Assembly (NCBI RefSeq): GCF_008704535.1 | Contig: NZ_CP023701.1 | Location: forward strand, 5,560,001 to 5,624,000 | DNA from: Streptomyces subrutilus | Lineage (GTDB): Bacteria; Actinomycetota; Actinomycetes; Streptomycetales; Streptomycetaceae | DNA length: 64,000 nt | Direction of reading: 5' to 3' | Shown: piece by piece, positions 33,996-42,843 of the stretch | How positions within the stretch are numbered: the first letter of the stretch is position 1 | How the letters are laid out: every line of letters starts with the position of its first letter | The notes under the pieces: model-generated | Seen by the model: the letters and a program-made list of their open reading frames with translations, nothing else | The model's database searches: none | What the model was told of the DNA's origin: nothing | Program-made: the position numbers and the translations under genes

Positions 33996-36528
33996 GCCGC
34001 GCGTTGGTGTGCCGGGTGGGCTCGGCCGCGGCCGGGTCCTCGGGCCACGGATGCCTCGGGTAGCGGCCGCGCAGCTCCGCCCGGACGGCGCGGTAGCCGT
34101 CCCGCCAGAAGGACGCCAGGTCCGCGGTGACGGCCGCGGGCCGCCCGGCGGGGGACAGCAGGTGGACCAGTACGGGCACCCCCGCCACCCGCGGCGTCTC
34201 GGCCAGCCCGAACAGCTCCTGGAGCTTCACGGCCAGCACCGGCTGCTCCCCCGAGTAGTCCACCCGGACCCGCGAGCCGCTCGGCACCTCGATCCGCTCC
34301 GGCGCCAGCCCGTCGAGCCGCGCCGCCTCCCCGGTCGCCCAGGGCAGCAGCCGCTTCAGCGCCTGCGCCGCGTCGATCCGCCCCAGGTCCGCGCGGCGCC
34401 GGGCCCGGGACAGCTCGGGCTCCAGCCAGTCGTCGGCCCGGTCCAGCAGGGCGTCGTCCCGCGCCACGTCCGGCCAGCCCCCGCCCAGCGTCCGGTGCAG
34501 GAAACCGAGCCGGTCCCGCAGCGCCGCCCCCTCCGGCGACCAGCGCAGCAGGCCCAGCCCCTCGGTGCGGAGCCCGTCGAGCAGCGCCGCCCGCACCAGC
34601 GCCGGATCGGGGTCGCGCAGCGGGCGCGCGTCGAGCTCGACCGCACCGAGCCGGCGCACCGTCCGGGCGGTGAGGCCGCCGTCCTCCCAGCGCACCTCCT
34701 CGACGTCCGTGCGCAGGTGCGCGGCGGCCGCCAGGGCGGTCTCCTCGTCGACCGCCGCGGCCAGCCGCACGCGCGCGGACGCGGAGTGCGGGGGCCGGTC
34801 CGCGACCGCCACCGCCAGCCACGGCGCACGGCGCAGCGCCGAGCCCTCGCCGAGCTCCGCCCCGGTCCCGGACGCCATCAGGAAGGCCCCCTCGCCCCGG
34901 GCCCTGGCCAGGCGCTCGGGGAACGCCAGCGCCGCGACGAGCCCGGCCGCCGCGTCGTCACCGGGCCCGGACACCCGCGCGGAGGCCCGACCCGTACCGT
35001 CGGCCGGGCGGCCCCCGGGGCCGCCGGCCGCGCGCTCCAGGCGGCGGGACTCCGCGCGCCAGCGGGCCGCGTAGCCGTCCGCGCCCCGGCGCGCCTGCCG
35101 CCAGGCCGCCGCCAGGTCGTCCCCGTACTCCCGCGGCGGCTCCTCGCTCAGCAGCGCCACCAGCTCCGCCGCCCGGCGCCCGCCCAGGGCCGCAGCCCCG
35201 TCCAGCAGGGCCCGGGCCAGCCGCGGGTGCAGTCCCAGCCGGGCCATCCGCTGCCCGCGCGCCGTCGGGCGCCCTTCGGGATCCACCGCGCCCACCGCCA
35301 CCAGCACCTCGCGCGCCGCGGCCATCGCCCCGGCCGGCGGCGGATCGAGCAGCGCCAGCCCGGCCGCGTCCGGATCGCCCCAGCACGCGGCCTGCAGGGC
35401 GAACTGCGCCAGGTCCGCGACACGGATCTCCGGCGCCGGGAAGGACGGCAGCCGCACGTCCTCCGCCTCCGTCCAGCAGCGGTACACCGCGCCCGGCGCC
35501 TCGCGCCCGGCCCGCCCCGCCCGCTGGCGCCCCGCCGCGCGCGAGGCCCGCACGGTCGCCAGCGCGCCCAGCCCCCTCGCGTGGTCCACCCGGGGCTCGC
35601 GCGCCAGGCCCGAATCCACCACCACCCGGACGCCCGGCACCGTCAGGCTCGACTCCGCGACGGCCGTCGCGAGGATCACCCTGCGGCGCGCGGAGGCCGT
35701 CAGCGCCGCGTCCTGCACCGCCGCCGGCGCCCGGCCGTGCACCTGGAGCACCTCCGCGTCCACCCCGCCCAACTGCCCCGCGACCCGGGCGATCTCCCCG
35801 ACGCCGGGCAGGAAGCACAGCACGTCCCCGTCCCGCTCGGCCAGCGCCCTGCGCACCACCGCGGCCACGTGCGCCAGCTGCGCGGGATCCACCCGCATCC
35901 CGTGCGGCGGCCGCACCGGGCGGGCCGGCGGCGCCCACACCGTCTCCACCGGGTACGACACCCCCGGGGCCTCCACCACCGGCGCACCGCCCAGCACCCG
36001 GGCCCAGCCCGCCGCGTCGGTCGTCGCCGAGGCCGCCACGAGCCGCAGCTCCGGCCGCAGGGTCTCCCGCACGTCCAGCAGGAAGGCGGCCACGGTGTCG
36101 GCGTCCAGGTGCCGTTCGTGGCACTCGTCCAGCACCACCACGTCCACGCCCGCCAGCTCCTGGTCCCGCTGGAGCCGCTGGAGCAGCACGCCCGTGGTGA
36201 CCACCTCCACCACGGTCGACGGGCCCGCCACCCGCTCCCCGCGCACCGTGAAGCCCACCGCGCCGCCGGCCTCCTCGCCCAGCAGCCAGGCCATCCGCCG
36301 CGCCGCGGCCCGGGCGGCGATCCGCCGGGGCTCGGCGACGAGGACCCGGCGGCGCGGGCCGCCGCCCACCAGCCCGGCCAGGACCAGCGGCACCAGCGTG
36401 GTCTTGCCGGTGCCCGGCGGGGCGCACAGGACGGCGCACCCGTGGCCGTCCAGCGCGGCGACGAGCGCGGGCACGGCCTCCCGAACGGGAAGGGCGTCGA
36501 GGGCGGCGGTGCGCGGGGTGGGGGCCAC
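33985..36528 (-). CDS. hrpB: HrpB-type DEAH-box RNA/DNA helicase
   Basis: ATP-dependent helicase of 847 aa, normal length for HrpB. Motif I is APPGTGKTT (Gly39-Thr43), motif II VVVLDECHERH (DECH variant), motif III SATTD, motif VI QRAGRAGREAPG, followed by the winged-helix/ratchet (HA2) region and the HrpB C-terminal domain (PASFW-like region, here DLASFWRDGYRAVRAELRG). GTG 36528 is used, 2 nt after the methyltransferase stop, so the two are almost certainly an operon. The exact substrate of bacterial HrpB enzymes is unclear; mRNA processing roles are known for relatives. Confidence 0.92.
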   Translation of the reverse strand: MAPTPRTAALDALPVREAVPALVAALDGHGCAVLCAPPGTGKTTLVPLVLAGLVGGGPRRRVLVAEPRRIAARAAARRMAWLLGEEAGGAVGFTVRGERVAGPSTVVEVVTTGVLLQRLQRDQELAGVDVVVLDECHERHLDADTVAAFLLDVRETLRPELRLVAASATTDAAGWARVLGGAPVVEAPGVSYPVETVWAPPARPVRPPHGMRVDPAQLAHVAAVVRRALAERDGDVLCFLPGVGEIARVAGQLGGVDAEVLQVHGRAPAAVQDAALTASARRRVILATAVAESSLTVPGVRVVVDSGLAREPRVDHARGLGALATVRASRAAGRQRAGRAGREAPGAVYRCWTEAEDVRLPSFPAPEIRVADLAQFALQAACWGDPDAAGLALLDPPPAGAMAAAREVLVAVGAVDPEGRPTARGQRMARLGLHPRLARALLDGAAALGGRRAAELVALLSEEPPREYGDDLAAAWRQARRGADGYAARWRAESRRLERAAGGPGGRPADGTGRASARVSGPGDDAAAGLVAALAFPERLARARGEGAFLMASGTGAELGEGSALRRAPWLAVAVADRPPHSASARVRLAAAVDEETALAAAAHLRTDVEEVRWEDGGLTARTVRRLGAVELDARPLRDPDPALVRAALLDGLRTEGLGLLRWSPEGAALRDRLGFLHRTLGGGWPDVARDDALLDRADDWLEPELSRARRRADLGRIDAAQALKRLLPWATGEAARLDGLAPERIEVPSGSRVRVDYSGEQPVLAVKLQELFGLAETPRVAGVPVLVHLLSPAGRPAAVTADLASFWRDGYRAVRAELRGRYPRHPWPEDPAAAEPTRHTNARLRR

Positions 36529-36530
36529 GG

Positions 36531-37379
36531 TCAGTCCCGCTCGCAGACGAAGATCGCGGTGCCGGGGATCAGGTTGCCGCGCAGCGGGGACCAGCCGCCC
36601 CACTCCTGGCTGTTCCAGGCGGGCCACTCGGGCTCGACCAGGTCCACCAGCCGGAAGCCGCCGGCCACCACGTCGCGGACCCGGTCCCCGAGCGTGCGGT
36701 GGTGCTCGACGTACACGGCGCGGCCCCGCTCGTCCTGCTCCACGTACGGGGTCCGGTCGAAGTACGAGGCGCTGACCGACAGCCCCTCGGGCCCCGGCTC
36801 GTCCGGGAAGGCCCAGCGCAGGGGATGGGTGACGGAGAAGACCCAGCGGCCCCCCGGCCGCAGCACCCGGTGCACCTCGCGCATCACGTTCACCGGGTCG
36901 GCGACGAAGGGGACGGCCCCGTACGCCGAGCAGGCCAGGTCGAAGGAGGCGTCGCGGAACGGCAGCCGCCCGGCGTCGGCCTCGACCAGCGGCACGCCGC
37001 CGCCGATCCGCAGCGCGTGCTGGAGCTGGCGGTGCGAGAGGTCCAGGGCGACGGGACGGGCGCCCTGCGCGGCCAGCCAGCGGGAGCACTGGGCGGCGCC
37101 CGCGCCGATCTCCAGCACGTCCCTGCCGCGGAGCGAGGCGGCCGGGCCGAGGAGGGCGGCGTCGGCCTCGTCGAGCCCCTCGGGGCCCCACACGAAGCGG
37201 TCGTCGCCGAGGAACGCGCCGTGGTCGCTCTGGTACTCGTCGGCGTTGCGGTCCCACCAGCCGCGGCTGGCGCGGCTGCTCTCCGCTTCCCCGGCGTCAC
37301 GCCGCGTGGCCTCGGCGTCGTCCTCCGGGCCCGGACCGGCTTCGTACGGTTCTTCGGGGGCGTAGTCCTCTTGGTTCAT
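36531..37379 (-). CDS. SAM-dependent class I methyltransferase
   Basis: Methyltransferase of 282 aa. After an acidic N-terminal tail (residues 1-45) comes a WWDRNADEYQSDHG segment and the Rossmann core: motif I VLEIGAGAAQCSRWLAAQG, motif II PVALDLSHRQLQHA, then SAYGAVPFVADPVNVMREVH and RVLRPGGRWVFSVTHPLRW. The last motif is typical of small-molecule (methylase type 11) enzymes; substrate unknown. ATG 37379 is favoured over upstream starts, which add basic non-homologous sequence. Translationally adjacent to hrpB, divergent from rpsA. Confidence 0.88.
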   Translation of the reverse strand: MNQEDYAPEEPYEAGPGPEDDAEATRRDAGEAESSRASRGWWDRNADEYQSDHGAFLGDDRFVWGPEGLDEADAALLGPAASLRGRDVLEIGAGAAQCSRWLAAQGARPVALDLSHRQLQHALRIGGGVPLVEADAGRLPFRDASFDLACSAYGAVPFVADPVNVMREVHRVLRPGGRWVFSVTHPLRWAFPDEPGPEGLSVSASYFDRTPYVEQDERGRAVYVEHHRTLGDRVRDVVAGGFRLVDLVEPEWPAWNSQEWGGWSPLRGNLIPGTAIFVCERD

Positions 37380-37528
37380 GGGGCCCGTCGTCGTAGTCTG
37401 CGAATGTCGGTGGACGTAGGCGTCCGCGGATGTCCGCGGAACACGGCGGGAAAACCCCATCGGGGCGCCCCTGCCTACGAATTGTGCCGGATATGAGGCG
37501 ATCCGCCCGGGGTGTGCGCCTTCGCGCA

Positions 37529-37557
37529 TTGACCCTGTCCGGCTGCCCCCGTATGCT
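37529..37557 (+). promoter_or_regulatory. Strong sigma-HrdB-type promoter of rpsA
   Basis: TTGACC (37529-37534) and TATGCT (37552-37557) are separated by exactly 17 nt. This is the best vegetative promoter match in the window and suits a ribosomal protein gene. Transcription should begin near 37564. Confidence 0.8.
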
Positions 37558-37563
37558 ACAAGT

Positions 37564-37757
37564 TGCGCTGCGAGCCTGTGCTCCTCAGACCTAGCAGGCT
37601 GCGCTTGTATTTGTTGAGGTCCCCTCGGTTTTCGAGGCCCCTACGCTCCGTGCGGACTGGGGGTCTCCTTGGCTGTCCGGCTTCGGCAGATGCCGATAAG
37701 GGCTCCCGGCGTAGCAGTACCTACGACTTTCTGTCCGTAACCGGAGCCCTTTCCCAC
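37564..37757 (+). ncRNA. Long structured 5' leader of rpsA
   Basis: About 194 nt separate the predicted start site from the rpsA ATG. The leader contains an imperfect hairpin whose arms share GCGC and AGCCTG/CAGGCT (about 37566-37607), and a second stem CCTCG-GTTTT-CGAGG near 37622-37638. It is less GC-rich than coding DNA and holds no plausible gene. A role in autoregulation by S1 protein is expected by analogy with other bacteria but is not shown by the sequence. Confidence 0.55.
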
Positions 37758-39266
37758 ATGACGAGCAGCACCGAGACCACCGCCACCACTCCGCAGGTTG
37801 CGGTCAACGACATCGGCGACGCGGACGCGTTCCTCGCGGCGATCGACGAGACGATCAAGTACTTCAACGATGGCGACATCGTCGACGGCGTCATCGTCAA
37901 GGTTGACCGGGACGAGGTTCTCCTCGACATCGGTTACAAGACCGAAGGTGTCATCCCGAGCCGCGAGCTCTCGATCAAGCACGACGTCGACCCGAACGAG
38001 GTCGTCAAGGTCGGCGACGAGATCGAGGCCCTGGTCCTCCAGAAGGAGGACAAGGAAGGCCGCCTGATCCTCTCGAAGAAGCGCGCTCAGTACGAGCGTG
38101 CCTGGGGCACCATCGAGAAGATCAAGGAAGAAGACGGCATCGTCACCGGTACCGTCATCGAGGTCGTCAAGGGTGGTCTCATCCTCGACATCGGCCTCCG
38201 CGGCTTCCTGCCGGCCTCTCTCGTCGAGATGCGTCGCGTCCGCGACCTCCAGCCCTACGTGGGCAAGGAGCTCGAGGCGAAGATCATCGAGCTGGACAAG
38301 AACCGCAACAACGTGGTCCTGTCCCGCCGCGCCTGGCTTGAGCAGACCCAGTCCGAGGTTCGCCAGACGTTCCTCACCACCCTGCAGAAGGGTCAGGTCC
38401 GCTCCGGCGTCGTCTCCTCGATCGTCAACTTCGGTGCCTTCGTGGACCTGGGCGGCGTCGACGGTCTCGTGCACGTCTCCGAGCTGTCCTGGAAGCACAT
38501 CGACCACCCGTCCGAGGTTGTCGAGGTCGGCCAGGAAGTCACCGTCGAGGTCCTCGACGTCGACATGGACCGCGAGCGCGTCTCCCTGTCGCTGAAGGCG
38601 ACGCAGGAAGACCCGTGGCAGCAGTTCGCCCGGACCCACCAGATCGGTCAGGTCGTCCCGGGCAAGGTCACCAAGCTCGTTCCGTTCGGTGCGTTCGTCC
38701 GCGTCGACGAGGGCATCGAGGGCCTGGTCCACATCTCCGAGCTGGCCGAGCGCCACGTGGAGATCCCGGAGCAGGTCGTCCAGGTCAACGACGAGATCTT
38801 CGTCAAGGTCATCGACATCGACCTTGAGCGTCGCCGGATCTCGCTGTCCCTGAAGCAGGCCAACGAGTCCTTCGGTGCCGACCCGGCGTCGGTCGAGTTC
38901 GACCCGACCCTGTACGGCATGGCCGCGTCCTACGACGACCAGGGCAACTACATCTACCCCGAGGGCTTCGACCCCGAGACCAACGACTGGCTCGAGGGCT
39001 TCGACAAGCAGCGCGAGGCCTGGGAGACCCAGTACGCCGAGGCGCAGCAGCGCTTCGAGCAGCACCAGGCCCAGGTCATCAAGAGCCGCGAGGCCGACGA
39101 GGCCGCCGCTGCCGAGGGCGCTGCCGCCCCGGCCGCCGGTGTCAGCGCCGGTGCGGGCATCTCGGGTGGTTCGTACTCCTCGGAGTCGGACGAGACCTCC
39201 GGCGCCCTGGCGTCGGACGAGGCCCTGGCCGCGCTCCGCGAGAAGCTGGCCGGCGGCCAGAGCTGA
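37758..39266 (+). CDS. rpsA: 30S ribosomal protein S1
   Basis: mRNA-binding ribosomal protein of 502 aa with four S1 (OB-fold) repeats at roughly 33-105, 118-187, 205-273 and 290-359, the actinobacterial arrangement rather than the six of E. coli. Repeat cores are seen as DGVIVKVDRDEVLLDIGYK, GLILDIGLRGFLPASLVE, VVSSIVNFGAFVDLGGVDG and GKVTKLVPFGAFVRVDEGI. The tail is acidic then Ala/Gly/Ser-rich. Codon choice includes more GTT/GGT codons than its neighbours, as usual for highly expressed genes. The upstream in-frame extension to 37563 is the leader, not coding. Confidence 0.98.
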   Translation: MTSSTETTATTPQVAVNDIGDADAFLAAIDETIKYFNDGDIVDGVIVKVDRDEVLLDIGYKTEGVIPSRELSIKHDVDPNEVVKVGDEIEALVLQKEDKEGRLILSKKRAQYERAWGTIEKIKEEDGIVTGTVIEVVKGGLILDIGLRGFLPASLVEMRRVRDLQPYVGKELEAKIIELDKNRNNVVLSRRAWLEQTQSEVRQTFLTTLQKGQVRSGVVSSIVNFGAFVDLGGVDGLVHVSELSWKHIDHPSEVVEVGQEVTVEVLDVDMDRERVSLSLKATQEDPWQQFARTHQIGQVVPGKVTKLVPFGAFVRVDEGIEGLVHISELAERHVEIPEQVVQVNDEIFVKVIDIDLERRRISLSLKQANESFGADPASVEFDPTLYGMAASYDDQGNYIYPEGFDPETNDWLEGFDKQREAWETQYAEAQQRFEQHQAQVIKSREADEAAAAEGAAAPAAGVSAGAGISGGSYSSESDETSGALASDEALAALREKLAGGQS

Positions 39267-39315
39267 TCGCAGTGCGCTCCGCACTCCGGTGCGGGCAGAG
39301 CTGAACAGCAGTGAA

Positions 39316-39352
39316 CGGCAAGGCCCGTCCCCTCAGGGGGCGGGCCTTGCCG
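39316..39352 (+). terminator. 17-bp terminator after rpsA
   Basis: Stem 39316-39332 with 39336-39352 (one G-T pair) and a 3-nt loop TCA, 50 nt after the rpsA stop. Confidence 0.88.
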
Positions 39353-39473
39353 CTGTGTCCGGACCGCCGCGTCCGGCTGATCGCCCCCGTTCTCGTGAAA
39401 GCGGCCAACTGGGGAATGGCGGCGCTTCCTTGGACGTTCTTGCGAGGGAACGCGGCGAGGAGGAGTGGTGACG

Positions 39474-40412
39474 GTGCTTGATCCACAGGGTTTGTACGAA
39501 TGGGACGCCAAGGGCCTGGCGGTGGCCGACCTGGCGTTGGCCCAGGACTCGGCCGGACTGGTCATGCTGTACCACTTCGAGGGGTACATCGACGCGGGTG
39601 AGGCCGGCGAGCAGATCGTCGAGCGGCTGCTGGACACCCTGCCCCACCAGGTCGTGGCCCGCTTCGACGCGGACCGGCTGGTGGACTACCGGGCCCGGCG
39701 CCCGCTGCTGACGTTCCAGCGCGACCACTGGACGGCGTTCGAGGAGCCCCGGCTGGAGGTCCGGCTGGTCCAGGACGCCACCGGCGCGCCCTTCCTGCTG
39801 CTCTCCGGCCCGGAGCCGGACGTGGAGTGGGAGCGGTTCACCGTCGCCGTCCGGCAGATCGTCGAGCGCCTCGGGGTCCGGCTCTCGGTCAACTTCCACG
39901 GCATCCCCATGGGCGTCCCGCACACCCGGCCCGTCGGCATCACCCCGCACGGCAACCGCACCGACCTCATGCCCGGCCACCGCAGCCCCTTCGAAGAGGC
40001 GCAGGTGCCCGGGAGCGCCGAGTCGCTGGTGGAGTTCCGGCTGGCCCAGGCCGGGCACGACGTGCTGGGCGTCGCCGCGCACGTACCGCACTACGTGGCC
40101 CGCTCCCCGTACCCGGACGCGGCGCTGACCGTGCTGGAGGCGATCACGGCCGCGACCGGTCTGGTCCTGCCCGCCGTGGCCCACGCCCTGCGCACCGAGG
40201 CCCACCGGACCCAGACCGAGATCGACCGGCAGATCCGCGAGGGCGACGAGGAACTGGTCGCGCTGGTCCAGGGCCTTGAGCACCAGTACGACGCGGCCGC
40301 GGGCGCCGAGACCCGCGGCAACATGATGGCCGAGCCGGCCGAGATCCCTTCGGCGGACGAGATCGGCCGAGAGTTCGAGAAGTTCCTGGCCGAGCGCGAG
40401 GGCGAGAACTGA
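39474..40412 (+). CDS. PAC2-family protein (proteasome-assembly-chaperone-like)
   Basis: Protein of 312 aa in the PAC2/DUF75 superfamily, related to proteasome assembly chaperones. Family landmarks include GLVMLYHFEGYIDAGEAGEQ, FLLLSGPEPDVEWERF, NFHGIPMGVPHTRP and AAHVPHYVARSPYPDAALTV. Three in-frame GTGs are possible; 39474 is chosen because GGAGGAG (39458-39464) is 9 nt upstream and homologues, from memory, begin at LDPQGLYEW. The partner and role are unknown, though Streptomyces does have a 20S proteasome encoded elsewhere. Confidence 0.85.
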   Translation: MLDPQGLYEWDAKGLAVADLALAQDSAGLVMLYHFEGYIDAGEAGEQIVERLLDTLPHQVVARFDADRLVDYRARRPLLTFQRDHWTAFEEPRLEVRLVQDATGAPFLLLSGPEPDVEWERFTVAVRQIVERLGVRLSVNFHGIPMGVPHTRPVGITPHGNRTDLMPGHRSPFEEAQVPGSAESLVEFRLAQAGHDVLGVAAHVPHYVARSPYPDAALTVLEAITAATGLVLPAVAHALRTEAHRTQTEIDRQIREGDEELVALVQGLEHQYDAAAGAETRGNMMAEPAEIPSADEIGREFEKFLAEREGEN

Positions 40413-40530
40413 CGCACCGCTGACCGGAACCCCGCCGACCGGTACCCCGCCGGCCCGTGCCGCCGGGCCGAGCGGGCGGGCGACGGCGAAAGGGCCGGGA
40501 GGGGGCTGTGGGACGGTCGCCGTGCCGGTC

Positions 40531-40536
40531 TAGGCT
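40531..40536 (+). promoter_or_regulatory. Putative -10 of a leaderless coaE promoter
   Basis: TAGGCT lies 6 nt before the coaE ATG and no ribosome site is present, as in leaderless genes. The -35 is not clear. Confidence 0.45.
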
Positions 40537-40542
40537 GCGGGC

Positions 40543-41154
40543 ATGCTGAAAGTAGGACTGACGGGCGGGATCGGCGCGGGCAAGAGCGAGGTCTCGCGGC
40601 TGCTGGCGGGGTACGGAGCGGTCGTCGTGGACGCCGACCGGATCGCACGCGAGGTCGTCGAGCCGGGCACGCCCGGGCTCGACGCCGTCGTGGCCGCGTT
40701 CGGGGCGTCGGTGCTGACCGCCGACGGGACGCTCGACCGGCCGAAGCTCGGTTCGCTCGTCTTCGCGGACCCGGAGAAGCTGCGCGTCCTGAACGCGATC
40801 GTGCACCCGCTGGTCGGGGCCCGCTCCGCAGAGCTGGAGGCCGCCGCCGGGCCCGACGCGATCGTGGTGCACGACGTACCGCTGCTGGCGGAGAACGGCC
40901 TCGCACCCCTCTACGACCTGGTCGTCGTCGTGGACGCCGCCCCCGGCACCCAGCTCGCCCGCCTCGTCGGGCGGCGCGGCATGACCGAGGGCGAGGCGCG
41001 GGCCCGGATGGCCGCCCAGGCCACCCGGGAACAGCGGCTGGCGGTGGCGACGCTCGTCATCGACAACGACGGACCGCTGGAGGCGCTGGAGCACCAGGTG
41101 CGCGCGGTGTGGAAGGACCTCGTCGCGCGGGCGGCGGACGCGTCCGTGGAATAG
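40543..41154 (+). CDS. coaE: Dephospho-CoA kinase
   Basis: Last step of coenzyme A synthesis: phosphorylates the 3' hydroxyl of dephospho-CoA; 203 aa. Walker A is GGIGAGKS (residues 8-15), followed by VVVDADRIAREVV (substrate Asp) and the lid region with VHDVPLLAENGL and RRGMTEGEARARMAAQ. Some actinobacterial CoaE proteins carry a C-terminal extra domain; this one does not. The start is the ATG directly at the conserved MLKVGLTGGIG. The TPR gene follows 50 nt downstream. Confidence 0.96.
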   Translation: MLKVGLTGGIGAGKSEVSRLLAGYGAVVVDADRIAREVVEPGTPGLDAVVAAFGASVLTADGTLDRPKLGSLVFADPEKLRVLNAIVHPLVGARSAELEAAAGPDAIVVHDVPLLAENGLAPLYDLVVVVDAAPGTQLARLVGRRGMTEGEARARMAAQATREQRLAVATLVIDNDGPLEALEHQVRAVWKDLVARAADASVE

Positions 41155-41204
41155 CCGATGCGGGCAGGGGCGTTGAAGGCGTCCTGAGAGGGAAGGAAGT
41201 GAAC

Positions 41205-41630
41205 GTGTCCGACACCACGCCGCCGTCCTCGTCCCCGTCGTCGTCCTCCTCCTCGTCGTCCGGGTCGTCCGGTTCGGCGAGCCCGGAAACGCACGTCATC
41301 GACTACCGGGCCGCCGAGCAGCTGCTCGCCGCGCGGGATCCGCGCGGTGCGGTCAAGCTCCTCGACTCGGTGATAGCCGCCCATCCGGAGAACACGGCGG
41401 CCCGCCTGCTGCGCGCCCGGGCCTTCTTCGCGGCGGCCCAACTGCGCCCTGCCGAGCTGGAGTTCGAGCTGGTACTGGAGCGCGAGCCGGACAACGCCTT
41501 CGCGCACTTCGCGCTGGCCCGCACGCACGAGCGCTCCGGCCACCCCGAGCAGGCCCGCAAGCACTTCCGGCTCGCCGCGGCCCTCGACCCGCAGCCCGAC
41601 TACCTGGCGGCGGCCCGCTTCGAGGACTGA
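41205..41630 (+). CDS. Small TPR-repeat protein
   Basis: Protein of 141 aa: a serine-rich disordered N-terminus (a run of Ser/Pro over residues 5-25), then about three TPR-like helical hairpins (DYRAAEQLLAARDPRGAVKL; AARLLRARAFFAAAQLRPAE; AFAHFALARTHERSGHPEQA). Such proteins serve as docking adaptors; the partner is unknown. GTG 41205 is chosen because GGAAGG lies 8 nt upstream; GTG 41199 overlaps the ribosome site. Probably an operon with coaE. Confidence 0.82.
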   Translation: MSDTTPPSSSPSSSSSSSSGSSGSASPETHVIDYRAAEQLLAARDPRGAVKLLDSVIAAHPENTAARLLRARAFFAAAQLRPAELEFELVLEREPDNAFAHFALARTHERSGHPEQARKHFRLAAALDPQPDYLAAARFED

Positions 41631-41682
41631 CCCGGCACCCGGTCGCGGCCCGCACCCCGTCGCGGCCCGTGCGCGGGTCGTG

Positions 41683-41952
41683 TCAGGGCGTGCGCGGGCC
41701 GTGCGGGGGTTCGTACGGGGGCACGTCCCGGCCGGGCTGGTAGTGCGGCCCCTGGCGGATGTGGCGCGCCACCACGACCAGGTCCACGGCCGCCAGCAGC
41801 GCGAGCGCCGCGCAGGCCGCGGCCCACCCGGGGCGGCCGACCAGCACGAACAGCGCCGTGCCCGCGGCGGCCCACAGCAGGCCCCACAGGCTCAGCCACA
41901 ACCGCAGCCGCAGGGGGCTGCGGGCGGTCGTCGGCTCGTTTCCGGAACGCAT
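41683..41952 (-). CDS. DUF6343 small membrane protein
   Basis: Protein of 89 aa. The pattern MRSGNEPTTARSPLRLRLWL, two adjacent hydrophobic helices (WGLLWAAAGTALFVLVG and AACAALALLAAVDLVVVAR), and the tail HIRQGPHYQPGRDVPPYEP match, from memory, the Streptomyces DUF6343 family of unknown function. The start ATG 41952 has GAGG 8 nt upstream; ATGs at 41958 and 41988 would add 2 or 12 residues. Convergent with the TPR gene. Confidence 0.75.
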   Translation of the reverse strand: MRSGNEPTTARSPLRLRLWLSLWGLLWAAAGTALFVLVGRPGWAAACAALALLAAVDLVVVARHIRQGPHYQPGRDVPPYEPPHGPRTP

Positions 41953-42052
41953 CGGCATCGCCTCGGTTCCCCGGTGCCCCGCTTCCATGGTCCCACCGCG
42001 GCGGCCGCGACGGCGGCCGTCGCTGCCGCCGCGGCCGTCGCGGGCGGCCTGA

Positions 42053-42670
42053 TCAGGGAACGAGCCGGTTCACGGCCTTCGTGGTCGTCTTCTTGAAGCC
42101 GGCGACCGGGGCATCGGTCAGGTGGCCCATGCGGCTCCAGTCGACGACGGTCACCGTGGAGCCGTCCCGCCCGATCCCGTAGAGGTGGACGCTCGGCTCG
42201 GAGTCGGGGACCGAGACGTGCGTGCCGTAGACGTGCGCCCCCTCCTCGACCGGGAGCGGGCCGTAGTCCTGCCAGGACGCGGTGCCGCCCGGGTTGGTGC
42301 GCAGCCAGTCGGCGGCGCAGGCCGCGGCCTTGCGCTCCAGGGCGGTGACGAGCCGGGCAGCGGCCGCGTCGGAGGCGGTCCGCACGGAGATCTGGCCGGC
42401 GCGGGTGTCGAGCTCGGTGACGAAGTCGCGGTGCCAGCTGCCGGCCGCGGGCAGGGCGCCCGTCAGACAGAACGGCACGGTCTCCGGCAGCCCCTTCACG
42501 ACCTTGCCCGTGGACCAGGGGTTGCCGGACTGCTGCGGGAGGTCGGCCCCGGTGACGAAGCCGGGGGCGGTGGCGGCCGGGGCCGCGGTCGAGGCGGTCG
42601 GGACGAGCGCGGCGGCCACCGCGACGAGGGCGGTGGCGAGGATGGCGGAGGCGCCTGGGCGTCGGAACAT
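42053..42670 (-). CDS. Secreted protein, function unknown
   Basis: Exported protein of 205 aa. The signal peptide (RRPGASAILATALVAVAAAL, cleavage near ASTAAPA) is followed by a domain with a cysteine pair (VPFCLTGALP and AAACAADWL) and a C-terminus GDGS-type strand region DGSTVTVVDWSRMGHL. I recognise no family; it reads like a small extracytoplasmic binding domain. RBS GGGGAG precedes ATG 42670. Divergent from the HTH-TM gene, with which it shares a 170-bp promoter region, so a functional link is possible. Confidence 0.75.
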   Translation of the reverse strand: MFRRPGASAILATALVAVAAALVPTASTAAPAATAPGFVTGADLPQQSGNPWSTGKVVKGLPETVPFCLTGALPAAGSWHRDFVTELDTRAGQISVRTASDAAAARLVTALERKAAACAADWLRTNPGGTASWQDYGPLPVEEGAHVYGTHVSVPDSEPSVHLYGIGRDGSTVTVVDWSRMGHLTDAPVAGFKKTTTKAVNRLVP

Positions 42671-42843
42671 GGTCGGTTCTCCCCGTTGGTCATCGGTGCG
42701 TTGCGGTACGGGCAGAACCCTGCCCCGGGGCGGGGTGTCGGGCGACGGATCGCGGCGGATTCGGGACACTGGAACGGCCGTACGTGCTGTCACCAGGGGG
42801 AACACCTCCCGCATGGAACGGCGCCGTGGGACGGGGGAACGCC

